Assembly: GCF_000342005.1 (NCBI RefSeq)
Contig: NZ_AOHO01000064.1
Coordinates: 1-64,000, forward strand
Source: Amycolatopsis decaplanina DSM 44594
Lineage (GTDB): Bacteria > Actinomycetota > Actinomycetes > Mycobacteriales > Pseudonocardiaceae
Direction: 5' to 3'
Length of the DNA: 64,000 nucleotides
The notes beneath the pieces were generated by a model. It was given only the letters and a program-made list of their open reading frames with translations, did no database searches and was not told where the DNA came from. How positions within the stretch are numbered: the stretch's first letter is position 1; the number at the start of each line of letters is the position of its first letter. This document shows, piece by piece, positions 1 to 11,634 of the stretch. The translations under genes were made by a program, and so were the position numbers.

Positions 1-58
1 ATGATGACCAGGCGCCTGACCCGCCACTAAGCGCGCCAGGACCACCCAGTCAGGTTCA

Positions 59-104
59 AAGACACGCTCTAAGAACGGTTCTAACCGTCCTTACCACTCA
101 CGAG
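59..104. repeat. Degenerate copy of a 46-bp palindromic intergenic repeat
   Basis: The right half (about 76-104) matches the intact copies at 11628-11673, 40972-41017 and 60431-60476, ending in TACCACTCACGAG. The left half has diverged and pairs only near the centre (GAACGGTTCTAACCGTCC). It lies just beyond the 3' end of the minus-strand VWA gene, where a terminator is expected. The rest of 1-158 holds nothing I can call. Confidence 0.6.
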
Positions 105-158
105 ACGCGCCCCAATGCCTTACCGCGCCCTGACTCCGTCCGTGCCTCCAGGACCGGT

Positions 159-1139
159 CTAAGGCAGGCGCTGCCCCAGGAAGAGCGAAGCCGCGGCACC
201 GATCATCAGCACCAAAGTCCCGATGATGACCCAAGGCTTGCTCGCGTCGGCGTCCTTCAGCTCGTACCCGATCTGCTCGCCGAGGTCGTCGTACACCCGT
301 TTCAGCTCGTCCGCGCTCGCCGCCTTGTAGAAGTCACCGCCCGAAAGCCGCGCGATCTCCTCCAGCGATTCGTCGTCGACCTTCACGTCCTGCGGTTTGC
401 CGTCGATGTCGACCGAACCGTGCGTGGTCCCGAACGAGATCGACGAGATCGGCACCTGGGCCTGCTTCGCGGCCTGCGCGGCCGTGTAGCCGCCGCGCGG
501 GGCGTACAGGTCGTCCGGGACGGTCTGTTTGCCGTCGCTCATCAGGACGATCCGGGCGGGCGGCGGGCCTTCGGCGCCACCGACGATCGCCGAGAAGCTC
601 TCGATCGACTGCAACGCGGCGAAGATCCCTTCGCCGGTGGCCGTCGACTGCGCCAGCTTGAGATTGTCGATCGCCTTCACCACGCCGCCGCGATCAGTGG
701 TCGGCGCGACCAGCACGGTCGCCGTCCCCGCGAAGGAGATAAGCCCGAGGTTCACCCCCGGGGTCATGTTCTGCGCGAACGAACGCGCCGACTCCTGGGC
801 CGCCTTCAACCGGGTCGGGGCGACGTCGGTCGCTTCCATCGACAGCGAGGTGTCGATCACCAGCATCACGGTGGCCCGGTTGCGGGGCACCTTCTGCTCG
901 GCCGTCGGCCCGGCGAGGGCGACGGTGAGCACCAGCAGCGACAGCACGATCAGGATGGCGGGAACGTGCCGCACCCACCCCTGGCTCTTCGGCGCGACCT
1001 TCTCCAGCAGTTCCAGGTTGGCGAACCGCATCGTGCGCTTGCGCCGCGCGCGCTGGGAGAGCACGTAGCCCACGGCCACCGCGGCGACCGCCAGCAGCAG
1101 CAGGAACCACCACGGCGACGCGAATCCGGTCAGGCTCAC
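159..1139 (-). CDS. Membrane-anchored VWA-domain protein (BatA-like), partner of MoxR/DUF58
   Basis: This 326-residue protein has two hydrophobic segments near the N-terminus (about 7-27 and 58-77), a von Willebrand A domain starting near residue 90 and a C-terminal membrane segment near 300-322. The MIDAS metal site DTSLS (D96, S98, S100) is intact. This is the layout of BatA/BatB-type proteins, which work with MoxR AAA+ ATPases in envelope assembly or stress functions; the actual client is unknown. The GTG start at 1139 overlaps the DUF58 stop by four bases (GTGA), so the three genes MoxR-DUF58-VWA are probably translationally coupled. The open frame continues upstream inside DUF58, but that part is a shadow. 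Confidence 0.88.
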   Translation of the reverse strand: MSLTGFASPWWFLLLLAVAAVAVGYVLSQRARRKRTMRFANLELLEKVAPKSQGWVRHVPAILIVLSLLVLTVALAGPTAEQKVPRNRATVMLVIDTSLSMEATDVAPTRLKAAQESARSFAQNMTPGVNLGLISFAGTATVLVAPTTDRGGVVKAIDNLKLAQSTATGEGIFAALQSIESFSAIVGGAEGPPPARIVLMSDGKQTVPDDLYAPRGGYTAAQAAKQAQVPISSISFGTTHGSVDIDGKPQDVKVDDESLEEIARLSGGDFYKAASADELKRVYDDLGEQIGYELKDADASKPWVIIGTLVLMIGAAASLFLGQRLP

Positions 1140-2080
1140 GCGACACCACCGGACCAGCGGCGCTTGCGGGCCACCACGAACCGGACCATGTCCGCGATCC
1201 AGTCCGAATCGGTGCGCAGCACCAGATGCGCGGCACCGGCCCGGCGCAGCGCGGCCGCGACCTCCTGCCGGTGAGCGTGCGCCGCGGCGCCGAATTCCTT
1301 GCGCAGCAAGGCCGAAGCGTGCACTTCGCGCTGTTTCCCTGTCTCCGGGTCGGCCAGCACGACGGTGCCCACGTCGGGCAGGTCGATGTCGCGCGGGTCG
1401 AGGACTTCGATGGCGATGAGGTCGTGGTGGCCGCCGAGCGCGCGCAACGGGCGCTGCCATTCGGTGTCGCCGAGGAAGTCGGAGATCACGACGGCGAGGC
1501 CGCGACGACGCGGCGGGCGGCGCAGTTTCTCCAGTGCCGCGGCGAGATCCCCGCGGACACCTTCCTCGGCACGCGGGGTCTCGGCGATCTTGCGGACCAG
1601 TCCCCGCGCGTGCGGGAGCCCGCCGCGCGCCGGGATCCGCGTGATGCTGCCCGCACCGTTGGAGACGAGCGCGCCGATCCGGTTGCCGCCACCGCCGGTC
1701 AGATGGGCGACCGCGGCCGTCGCGCAGACGACCAGGTCGCGCTTCTCGCACAGCGCGGTACCGAAGTCGAGGCTCGCGGACACGTCCGCCACCAGCCACG
1801 TCTCCAGTTCGCGGTCGGCGACGGTCTCCCGGATGTGCGGGCTCGTCGTCCGCGCGGTGACCGCCCAGTCCATCCGGCGGACGTCGTCACCGGGCTGGTA
1901 CGGCCGGGCCTCCCCCGGTTCCGAACCGGGCCCCGGTACCAGGCCGAGATGGTTTCCCTGAAGCAGACCGTCGAGACGGCGGCGCACGTCGAGTTCGAGC
2001 GTGCGCAGGCCCGCTTCCATCCGCTCCCCGCGGAGTACCGGCGGAGCCCAGGAAGGACGTTCGCCCTTCTCGTTCTTCAC
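1136..2080 (-). CDS. DUF58 domain-containing protein
   Basis: The 314-residue product carries the DUF58 signature region (YQPGDDVRRMDW, about residues 61-72 from the chosen start) followed by a degenerate VWA-like fold (VADVSASLDFG). DUF58 proteins are regularly encoded between a MoxR ATPase and VWA proteins, as here, and are thought to be adaptors in MoxR chaperone complexes. The GTG start at 2080 is chosen because AAGGA lies eight bases upstream and homologues start near here; the open frame runs 17 codons further to an ATG at 2131 that lacks a good ribosome site. Confidence 0.85.
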   Translation of the reverse strand: MKNEKGERPSWAPPVLRGERMEAGLRTLELDVRRRLDGLLQGNHLGLVPGPGSEPGEARPYQPGDDVRRMDWAVTARTTSPHIRETVADRELETWLVADVSASLDFGTALCEKRDLVVCATAAVAHLTGGGGNRIGALVSNGAGSITRIPARGGLPHARGLVRKIAETPRAEEGVRGDLAAALEKLRRPPRRRGLAVVISDFLGDTEWQRPLRALGGHHDLIAIEVLDPRDIDLPDVGTVVLADPETGKQREVHASALLRKEFGAAAHAHRQEVAAALRRAGAAHLVLRTDSDWIADMVRFVVARKRRWSGGVA

Positions 2081-2178
2081 TCGGATTCCTTCAATCCTGT
2101 TGGTGAACCCGCGACCGACGTCGGGGTTCACGCATTTGGTCGCCTTTCCTGGTACATCTTCAGCTCCGCCTACCGGCC

Positions 2179-3246
2179 CTACCTGACGGGTGCGCCGGCC
2201 GGGACCGGGCCGCCCTGCCCGGCGCCGCCCTGCGGACGGGCCGAGACCTGCGGCAGCGGTACGGTCTGCAGCACCCGCGTGATGATGTGGTCGATGGGGA
2301 CGCCGTCGGCGAGCGCGTCGTAGGACAGCACGAGCCGGTGACGCAGCACGTCGGGAACGACGTCGACGACGTCCTGCGGCAGTACGTAGTCCCGGCCGCG
2401 GACCAGCGCCAGCGCACGGGCCGCGGCGATGATGCCGAGGCTGGCACGCGGCGAGGCACCGTAAGACACCCAGCCCGCGACGTCGGCGAGCCCGTGGTCG
2501 TTCGGTGTACGGGTGGTGAGCACGAGGCGGACGACGTAGTCGACCAGCGCGTGGTGCACGAAGACCTGCGAAGCGACGTTCTGCAGCCGGACCAGCTCGG
2601 CCGGGGTCAGCACTTCTTGCGGAGTGGGCGGGGTGACGCCCATCCGGTAGATGATCTCGCGCTCTTCCTCGGCCGTCGGGTACTCGACGACGATCTTGAA
2701 CAGGAAGCGGTCGCGCTGCGCCTCGGGCAGCGGGTACACACCCTCGTTCTCGATCGGGTTCTGCGTGGCGAGCACGAGGAACGGGTCGGGCATCGGGAAG
2801 GTCTGGCCGCCGATCGACACGTGCCGCTCGGCCATCACCTCGAGCATCGCCGACTGCACCTTCGCCGGCGCGCGGTTGATCTCGTCGGCGAGCACGAAGT
2901 TCGCCACCACCGGGCCGAGCTCGACGTCGAACCGCTCGGCCCCCTGCCGGTAGATCCGGGTGCCGAGGATGTCGGCGGGGACCAGGTCCGGAGTGAACTG
3001 CACACGCGAGAACGAACCGCCGACCACTCGCGCGAAGGTCTCGACGGCGAGGGTCTTCGCGACACCGGGGACGCCTTCGAGCAGGAGGTGTCCCCTGGCC
3101 AGCAGGCCGACGAGCATCCGCTCGACCAGCCTGTCCTGGCCGACGATGATCCGCTTGACCTCGAACACGGTCCGCTCCAGCAACTGGGCGTCCCGCGCCG
3201 GCGTTCCGGGCTGCTGCGCGCCGTCGGCGTAGCCGGGCTCGGTCAC
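2179..3246 (-). CDS. MoxR-family AAA+ ATPase
   Basis: This is a 355-residue AAA+ ATPase of the MoxR class. Walker A is GVPGVAKT (about 58-65), Walker B is FVLADEINR, followed by the sensor region ATQNPIENEG and the C-terminal AAA lid. The GTG at 3246 has AGGAGG five bases upstream and gives the expected length; the longer open frame to 3543 enters the neighbouring gene. MoxR ATPases act as chaperone-like unfoldases or metal-insertion factors together with VWA proteins. The gene is first in the MoxR-DUF58-VWA operon, with about 98 bp before DUF58. Confidence 0.92.
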   Translation of the reverse strand: MTEPGYADGAQQPGTPARDAQLLERTVFEVKRIIVGQDRLVERMLVGLLARGHLLLEGVPGVAKTLAVETFARVVGGSFSRVQFTPDLVPADILGTRIYRQGAERFDVELGPVVANFVLADEINRAPAKVQSAMLEVMAERHVSIGGQTFPMPDPFLVLATQNPIENEGVYPLPEAQRDRFLFKIVVEYPTAEEEREIIYRMGVTPPTPQEVLTPAELVRLQNVASQVFVHHALVDYVVRLVLTTRTPNDHGLADVAGWVSYGASPRASLGIIAAARALALVRGRDYVLPQDVVDVVPDVLRHRLVLSYDALADGVPIDHIITRVLQTVPLPQVSARPQGGAGQGGPVPAGAPVR

Positions 3247-3338
3247 TCGTGCCTCCTGTGTTCCCCGCTTGCGTTCTTGCGTCCGGATGTGACCGTAGTG
3301 GTCGGTGACACAGCCGTTCGTGACGGTAGCCAACCCGA

Positions 3339-5621
3339 TCAGCGGTATGACGGCTGTGAAGGGACCTCGCGCGCCTTCCGGAACTCCACCAGGTCGTCCC
3401 ACGCCTGCTTCGGATGCATCGCCATCCGCTGCCGGACGACGGCGAGCCGGTGCAGGGCCGGCGTCAGCCGGTCGCCGGTCAGCGTGTCGTCGAAGATCTC
3501 CAGCACGGTCGCGCAGAACAGCACGAAACAGCCGCTGTGCCAACGCAGATCACGGATCGCCGCGGCGTCGCCGTCGCCGTCGGCCACCAGCCGCTCGGCG
3601 ATCCCGGCCAGTTCCCCCGGCTCCTCCGTCCCCGGGATGCCGAGCAGCTCCGTGGTGAGCGCCGTCAGCTCCGGCGACCGGTCCAAAGTGGCCGCGGTGG
3701 CGGTGAAGGCGCGGGCTTTGCCGGCCAGCTCCCCGGTGACGAGGCTTCGCGCGACGATCTCCAGTGACGGCCGGTAGACCTCGCTCGCGAGATCGACCAT
3801 CTCGATGGCGCAGCGTTTGAGGTCCCTGGGCAGGCCGCCCGACAGACAGTGCGCCAGGTAGCAGAACTGTTCCGAGATCCCCCGCAGCCGCAAAGCGATC
3901 CAGAGCCTGCTCTCGTCCAAAGTGAACGGTTCGAGCCGCAACATCTCCGAGAACGCGCTGTCGAACGCGTCGCGGACGCCGAGCCCGCGCTGTTCGAAGC
4001 CGAGGACGGCATCGTCCGAAACGGACACGAAGAACAGGCATCCCGGGACGTCGAAGACACCTTTGACGTCGTTGATGAACTGATGCGCCTTGTCGGGCTC
4101 CCCGATCTTGTCCAGTTCGTCGATGGCGATCACGACCCGGCCGGCGACCCTCTCCGCCGCCAGCCGTCGCGCCGCCTCTTCGGCGAACTCCCGGAACTTG
4201 TCGACGACCTCGGGATGGGTGAGCTGCTGCTCGGCACGTTGCGTCGACCAGGTCCGGCCTGCTTCCCCCTTCAGCGGCATGCTGAGCTTCCCGGACCATC
4301 CGGTCGTGTAGGTCTGCAGGAACCGGATCCGGTCGAGTTGCTGTTCGGTCAGGCGCCGGAAGCCCGCCAGGCGAACGTCCCGGCGGCGCGCGATCAGCAG
4401 GCGGGCGACCGCGGCACCGGCGACCGACACACCGAACACCAGCCGCAGGAGGAACAGCGACACCACTCCGATGGCGACGAGCCGCCCCACCGGCTGTCCC
4501 GTCCACACCTGCTGAGGCGTGACACGCCCGTTCACGACATCGAGCGCGAGCACCCAGAGGTCCTGCCACGGCGTCCCGCCCCAGAGAAGCCAGACGGCCG
4601 ACGCCGCCGCTCCCCAGAACGCCAGGAACGACAACGACTTCCGGAGCGCTCGCCCGAGCATCCGCCGCCGCCGAAGACGGCCGGACACCGTTCGCGAGTC
4701 CTTCGAGATCTTCGCCAGCACCGCCTTGCACAGCAGCGCGTGCAGGTGCAGCACGAAGTCGCGCGCCTCGTACGCGGCGGGCGCGGAGGCGACCACGACC
4801 AGCGGCGCCGCCCGATCCGACCGGCTCAGCAGGCCTTGCTCCAACGACCGGATCGACGTGGTCTTGCCGGTGCCGCGATGCCCGGCCAGCGCGACGGCCA
4901 CCGAATCCGCCCGGTCGACGATCCTGCGGAGGCGCTTCACCGCGGCCGTCCGCACGAGCCCCGCTTCCAGATCCGTCGAGGTATCCGGCTCTTCGAAGAC
5001 GAGCTCCACCCCCTCTCGGATCCGCCGGTGATCGCGCAGGTAGTCGCGGAGTTCCGGCAAGACGATCTCGCGCAGCGCGTACTCCCACCGGTCACCCAGG
5101 CCGATCATCTCGGGATGCGCCCATTCCTCCGCGCGTGCCCAGCCTTCCGTGACGAACAGGCCGGGGACCCGGCGGCCGATGACCAGGACGGCCATCCCGA
5201 TCACCGCGCCGAGCCCCAGCACACCGACCAGTTGGAAGGGCAGCGGCATCGACGACCACGACAGCCGCAGGATCCGGAGGTAGCCCACCAGGAGCGCACA
5301 GGTCACGAGCAACCAGCCCACCTCCCGCGCGGTCACCCGCCGGAACGGGAGACGCCGGGGACGTTCGAACACCACGCCCGCCCGCTCCCGTTCCATCCGG
5401 ATCCGCGCGAGCGCGGTGACGTTGCCGAGAACGGCCTCGCGGGCGTCTTCGGCACGCAGTCCTTCCCTGCGGAGTCCCGAGGCGATCTCCGGCTCGGCGA
5501 GCGCCTCGTCGAGCACGTCCTCCAGTGCGAGCAGCGAGGACCACGTGTCGAAATCCTCGATGAATCCTTCGCCGTCACGCAGGAGGTCCGACTCGTATTC
5601 GTCCGGATGCAGGTCGCTCAC
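3339..5621 (-). CDS. Membrane-associated P-loop ATPase (KAP-like)
   Basis: The protein is about 760 residues. It has an N-terminal acidic region, a pair of membrane segments (about 102-118 and 128-148), a P-loop AGHRGTGKTTS near 246-256, a second pair of hydrophobic segments inserted in the NTPase domain, and a Walker B RVVIAIDELDKI. An inserted membrane pair between Walker A and B is typical of the KAP family of STAND-like P-loop NTPases. The start GTG at 5621 (VSDLHPDEYE) is chosen because earlier in-frame starts lie inside the MobA-like gene; its ribosome site is weak. Function unknown. It lies 44 bp after the MobA-like gene and 92 bp before MoxR, same strand. Confidence 0.8.
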   Translation of the reverse strand: MSDLHPDEYESDLLRDGEGFIEDFDTWSSLLALEDVLDEALAEPEIASGLRREGLRAEDAREAVLGNVTALARIRMERERAGVVFERPRRLPFRRVTAREVGWLLVTCALLVGYLRILRLSWSSMPLPFQLVGVLGLGAVIGMAVLVIGRRVPGLFVTEGWARAEEWAHPEMIGLGDRWEYALREIVLPELRDYLRDHRRIREGVELVFEEPDTSTDLEAGLVRTAAVKRLRRIVDRADSVAVALAGHRGTGKTTSIRSLEQGLLSRSDRAAPLVVVASAPAAYEARDFVLHLHALLCKAVLAKISKDSRTVSGRLRRRRMLGRALRKSLSFLAFWGAAASAVWLLWGGTPWQDLWVLALDVVNGRVTPQQVWTGQPVGRLVAIGVVSLFLLRLVFGVSVAGAAVARLLIARRRDVRLAGFRRLTEQQLDRIRFLQTYTTGWSGKLSMPLKGEAGRTWSTQRAEQQLTHPEVVDKFREFAEEAARRLAAERVAGRVVIAIDELDKIGEPDKAHQFINDVKGVFDVPGCLFFVSVSDDAVLGFEQRGLGVRDAFDSAFSEMLRLEPFTLDESRLWIALRLRGISEQFCYLAHCLSGGLPRDLKRCAIEMVDLASEVYRPSLEIVARSLVTGELAGKARAFTATAATLDRSPELTALTTELLGIPGTEEPGELAGIAERLVADGDGDAAAIRDLRWHSGCFVLFCATVLEIFDDTLTGDRLTPALHRLAVVRQRMAMHPKQAWDDLVEFRKAREVPSQPSYR

Positions 5622-5665
5622 CGGCTTATGATGCCGAACCGCCTCCCCGCGTTCCCCTGCTTCGG

Positions 5666-6208
5666 TCAGGAGAACCGGTTCAGATCCTCCGGCGTGTCGA
5701 TGTCGTCGCTCTCGCCCGGCTCTTCGGGCACCTCGACGATCTCCAGCCCGCCCAACGTCCGCCGCAGCGACGCGTTCTCCACCTTCTCCGGCAGTGCGTC
5801 GCGCAGTGCCTCCGCACGCCAGGCACCGAGCAACCACTGTCGCTCCCCCGAGGCGTCGACCAGCACCGCTCCGGCGGCGGAACCGAGCCCGGACAGCAAC
5901 CGGTCCACGGTGGACTTCCGGACGCCGGCGAGGTCGCCGGCCAGCACCACGACGATCTCCGTGCGCACCAACGCGAGCCCGGCGGCCAGCGCGGCGACCG
6001 GACCCGTTCCGGGTGAGGACTCGCGGGTCCAGACGACGTCGCCGAATCCCGGCCGTTCCGGGCCGACGACGATCACCGGATCCGCGTCCGCCAGTGCGGC
6101 CAATGCCCTGGCCAGCAACGGTTTGCCACCAACGGACAGCGCGGGTTTGTCCACACCGGACAGACGACGCGCGGCGCCGCCCGCCAGCACGATCCCCGCG
6201 TGCGCCAC
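5666..6208 (-). CDS. MobA-like molybdenum cofactor guanylyltransferase / NTP transferase
   Basis: The 180-residue protein starts with the nucleotidyltransferase motif AGIVLAGGAARRLSGVDKPAL, in which LAGG...R...DK is the nucleotide-binding signature of the MobA/GlmU fold, and has the metal-binding VLAGDLA (usually LAxDxP). The family transfers GMP to molybdopterin or activates sugars and related compounds with NTPs. No other molybdenum-cofactor genes are nearby, so the substrate is uncertain. GTG 6208 starts two bases after the stop of the NlpC/P60 gene, suggesting one transcript. Confidence 0.8.
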   Translation of the reverse strand: MAHAGIVLAGGAARRLSGVDKPALSVGGKPLLARALAALADADPVIVVGPERPGFGDVVWTRESSPGTGPVAALAAGLALVRTEIVVVLAGDLAGVRKSTVDRLLSGLGSAAGAVLVDASGERQWLLGAWRAEALRDALPEKVENASLRRTLGGLEIVEVPEEPGESDDIDTPEDLNRFS

Positions 6209-6210
6209 GC

Positions 6211-7560
6211 CTAGCCGATCAAGCGGGTCGCGTACGGCATGATGCCGCCGTAGCGCACCGGCGCGATCCGGACCCGCAGGCCCGACTGCGGCGCCTCGAC
6301 CATCTGCCCGTTCCCGAGGTACATCGCGACGTGGTGGATGCCCCGCGCGCTGCCGCCCCAGAAGAGCATGTCGCCGCGGCGCATCTGGGACAGCGGCACC
6401 TTCCGCCCGGCGTCGTACTGGTAGCCGCTGTAGTGCGGGAGCGGCTTCACCCCGGCGAACGCGTAGATCATCAGGCCCGAGCAGTCGAAGCCGATCTTGT
6501 TGTAGTCGCCGTAGCGGTCCGCCGTGCCGCCGTCGCGGATACCCCGCGTCGGGCCGGAGGTGTTGCCGCCACCCCACGCGTAGACCACTCCGAGTTGGGA
6601 CAGGGCCCGCTGGACGACGGCTTCGACACTCGCCCCGGCAGGGGCCGACTGGACGGGCCTGCCGGCCGGACGGCCACCGCCGCCCTGGCTGGGCCTCGAC
6701 GCGGCAAGAGCGGCCTGACGAGCGCGTTCCTCGTCCTCGCGGGCCTTTTGCGCCTTCCAGTCCTCGTAGCGCTGCCGCTGCCCCTGCAGGCCGCTGACCT
6801 TCTGCTGCGCTTCGAAGAGCTGCTTCTCGACGTTCGCCTTGTCGGCTTCGAGCTTCTCGTTCTGCGTGGCCTGGGTGTCCTGCGCGTGCTGCGCGGCGCT
6901 CTGCGCGTTGTCGGCCTCGTGTTTGGCCGCCTCGGCCGCGCGCTTGCGCTCCTGCGCGATCTCCAGCTTCTTGCGCGCGGTCGCGTCCTTGTTGGACTTG
7001 TCCGTCTGCGCGCGCTTCATCGTGTCGAGCGCGTTGAGCCTGCTGCCGCCGACCGCGTCGAGCAGCTGGGCGCGGCCGAGCAGTTCCTTGGGGCTGTCGG
7101 CGGTGAGGTACGCCGAGACCGAGCCGACGGTGCTGCCCTGCTGGAAGCTGGCGGCGGCGAACTTGTCGAGGTCGGCGCGAGCCTTGTCGATGGCGGCCTG
7201 CGCGGCGTCGGATTCGGTGCGCGCGGACTTCGCCTCGCGATCGGCCTGCGCGGCTTCGTCCTGCGCGGTCTCCGCGTCGACCCTCGCCTTGTTGGCCTCT
7301 TCCATCTTCAGCTCGACGTCGTCGTTGAGCTGAGAGAGCTTCGACTCGGCCTGGGCCAGCTGGTTCGTGAGCCTGCCGACATCACCGGCCTTGGCGTTGG
7401 CCTCGGCCTTGCTGGAGTTGATTTCGGAGTCGCTGGGGTTCGGCGGGGGCGGCGGAACCGCGACGGCCGTACCCGTCACGCCGAGCAACAGGGCGATGCC
7501 GAGCGCGCCGATGGTCATGCCACGGCGGACACCGGTCCCCGACCCTGCTTCACCACGCAC
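6211..7560 (-). CDS. Secreted NlpC/P60 peptidoglycan endopeptidase with coiled-coil domain (RipA-like)
   Basis: The 449-residue product has a signal peptide (residues 1-34, ending TAVAVP), a long Ala/Glu/Lys-rich coiled coil (about 45-300, like PcsB/RipA), a short low-complexity linker and a C-terminal NlpC/P60 domain. The catalytic cysteine is in FDCSG (C360) and the histidine in IHHVAMYLG (H410). These enzymes cut the D-Glu-mesoDAP bond in peptidoglycan during daughter-cell separation and are normally held inactive by the coiled coil. The GTG start at 7560 has AGGAGGTG eight to nine bases upstream. Divergent from acnA across 387 bp. Confidence 0.92.
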   Translation of the reverse strand: MRGEAGSGTGVRRGMTIGALGIALLLGVTGTAVAVPPPPPNPSDSEINSSKAEANAKAGDVGRLTNQLAQAESKLSQLNDDVELKMEEANKARVDAETAQDEAAQADREAKSARTESDAAQAAIDKARADLDKFAAASFQQGSTVGSVSAYLTADSPKELLGRAQLLDAVGGSRLNALDTMKRAQTDKSNKDATARKKLEIAQERKRAAEAAKHEADNAQSAAQHAQDTQATQNEKLEADKANVEKQLFEAQQKVSGLQGQRQRYEDWKAQKAREDEERARQAALAASRPSQGGGGRPAGRPVQSAPAGASVEAVVQRALSQLGVVYAWGGGNTSGPTRGIRDGGTADRYGDYNKIGFDCSGLMIYAFAGVKPLPHYSGYQYDAGRKVPLSQMRRGDMLFWGGSARGIHHVAMYLGNGQMVEAPQSGLRVRIAPVRYGGIMPYATRLIG

Positions 7561-7793
7561 GATCCGCCCACCTCCTGATCTTGAACGACGAGGTCACTGT
7601 GCCACTGCCGTCACAGCATTACCAGAAGCACCACCAGGAACTTACACACCGTAGGCACCAATTCCCCTCAACGGGGGACGAACAAGCGAACGTTTCGCCA
7701 CTCGAACGGCCGCAGGCCGATGAGACCTGCACGACTCGCGTGTCGGCTTGCCAAGTCAAAGTGAGCGGCAAGGGTCCGGAACCCGGGGGCGAC

Positions 7794-7822
7794 TTGAATT
7801 TAAAAAAGGACGGGCGTACTGT
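7794..7822 (+). promoter_or_regulatory. Predicted acnA promoter (-35 TTGAAT, -10 TACTGT)
   Basis: TTGAAT (7794-7799) and TACTGT (7817-7822) are separated by 17 bp, a standard spacing for the main sigma factor. The -10 element overlaps the right half of the AcnR-like operator, which is the position expected for repression by blocking RNA polymerase. The -10 matches the consensus only moderately, so this is a prediction. Confidence 0.55.
7806..7821 (+). promoter_or_regulatory. AcnR-type operator upstream of acnA
   Basis: AAGGACGGGCGTACTG differs at one fixed position from CAGNACnnncGTACTG, the AcnR-binding consensus as I recall it from Corynebacterium glutamicum and mycobacterial acn promoters. 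The site overlaps the predicted -10 box of acnA. The probable AcnR itself is encoded at 29865-30461, not next to acnA. Confidence 0.65.
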
Positions 7823-7947
7823 TTGAAGGGACGAACGAGGTGTGCCATCCCGGGTCCGGACTTACGGTGGGGGTGCGCAACACTCGCTCCGGGTCGGCCC
7901 GAACGACCTGGAGAACACACCGAACTGACCCGCCACTGGAGTTAGAA

Positions 7948-10755
<2,808 letters not shown>

Positions 10756-10760
10756 GCACC

Positions 10761-10811
10761 ACATACGAAGGCCCCTTTCCCCGCACTTTGGGGAAAGGGG
10801 CCTTCGTATGT
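10761..10811. terminator. Perfect 22-bp stem hairpin after acnA
   Basis: ACATACGAAGGCCCCTTTCC and its complement form a perfect 22-bp stem (10761-10782 with 10790-10811) around the loop GCACTTT. It starts five bases after the acnA stop, has no U-tract, and shares the GAAGGCCCC core with hairpins at 25363, 26469, 34711, 34885 and 46161. Confidence 0.85.
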
Positions 10812-10830
10812 TCTTCGGTAGCTTGGACAC

Positions 10831-11634
10831 ATGGCCCACGGTCGGATCCAGGTCGAGAACGGCGAGCTCGCATACGAGATCCGGGGCGAAGGTGATCCCG
10901 TCATCCTGCTCCACGGCGGTATCCTCGACTCGCGAATGTGGGACGCCGAGATGACGGCGCTCGAACGGCGCCACACCGCCATCCGGTACGACGCTCGCGG
11001 ACATGGCGAGTCGTCCACGCCGACAGAACGGTTCAGGCACTACGAGGATCTCCGCGAGCTGATGATCGCGCTGGAATTCCCCCGCGCGTCACTGGTCGGG
11101 TTGTCCGGCGGTGGGCGGATCGCGGTCGATTTCGCGCTGACCTACCCGGATCTGGTCGAGAACCTCGTCCTCGTCGCCACCGGCCTCAGCGCTATGGTGG
11201 CGAAGGACCCCTTCGTCCTGGAACAGAACAAGAAACTCGAAGAAGCGGGCGCCCGAGGCGATCTCCCCGCCGCCATCGAAGCCATCCTGCGCATGTGGGT
11301 GGATGGCCCCCGGCGGGCGCCCGCGAACGTCGACCAGCGGGTCCGGCGGCTGTGCCAGGAGATGTACACGCAGACTGTCGTGCGGCACGGACTCGCCGGC
11401 TTCACGCTGATGGACGAACTGCGCGCCATCGAACGCACCGGCGAGCTGACCCCGCGCACATTGACCTTGGTGGGAGATCTGGATTCCTCGGACATCGTCG
11501 CCATCGCCGACCAGATCGAAAGCGAGGCACGCGACGCCCGGAAACTGGTCGTCCCCGGGGCCGCGCACATGATCAATCTGGAGAAACCCGCCGAGTTCTC
11601 CCGGATACTGCTGGATTTCCTGGCCCGCTCGTGA
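10831..11634 (+). CDS. Alpha/beta hydrolase
   Basis: The 267-residue protein has the alpha/beta-hydrolase fold: oxyanion region LLHGGILDSRMW (about 28-39), nucleophile elbow GLSGGG (serine near 93), a helical lid, and a C-terminal GAAHMINLEKP with the catalytic histidine. Such enzymes act on esters, lactones or epoxides; the substrate cannot be told from sequence. The start lies 20 bp after the acnA terminator with no clear ribosome site. The TGA stop (11632-11634) falls inside the palindromic repeat at 11628-11673. Confidence 0.85.
   Translation: MAHGRIQVENGELAYEIRGEGDPVILLHGGILDSRMWDAEMTALERRHTAIRYDARGHGESSTPTERFRHYEDLRELMIALEFPRASLVGLSGGGRIAVDFALTYPDLVENLVLVATGLSAMVAKDPFVLEQNKKLEEAGARGDLPAAIEAILRMWVDGPRRAPANVDQRVRRLCQEMYTQTVVRHGLAGFTLMDELRAIERTGELTPRTLTLVGDLDSSDIVAIADQIESEARDARKLVVPGAAHMINLEKPAEFSRILLDFLARS

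Larger units (their letters stand above)
7561..7947. other. 387-bp divergent intergenic region between the NlpC/P60 gene and acnA
   Basis: The region holds the ribosome site and presumably the promoter of the NlpC/P60 gene on its left, and the acnA promoter and operator at 7794-7822 on its right. Short open frames across it (for example 7581-7826 on the plus strand) have no ribosome site or recognisable protein and are not called. About 120 bp between the predicted acnA transcription start and the GTG start leaves room for a 5' leader; no riboswitch was recognised there. Confidence 0.6.

Noticed and set aside
1..30. Plus-strand peptide MMTRRLTRH ending in TAA, possible 3' end of a gene entering from the left
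   Set aside because: Only nine residues are visible, so no gene can be supported.
3849..6242. 797-codon plus-strand open frame
   Set aside because: It lies opposite the KAP-like and MobA-like genes and is rich in Arg, Pro and His, as expected of a shadow frame.
7581..7826. 81-codon plus-strand open frame in the acnA upstream region
   Set aside because: It has no ribosome site or recognisable domain and overlaps the promoter and operator.
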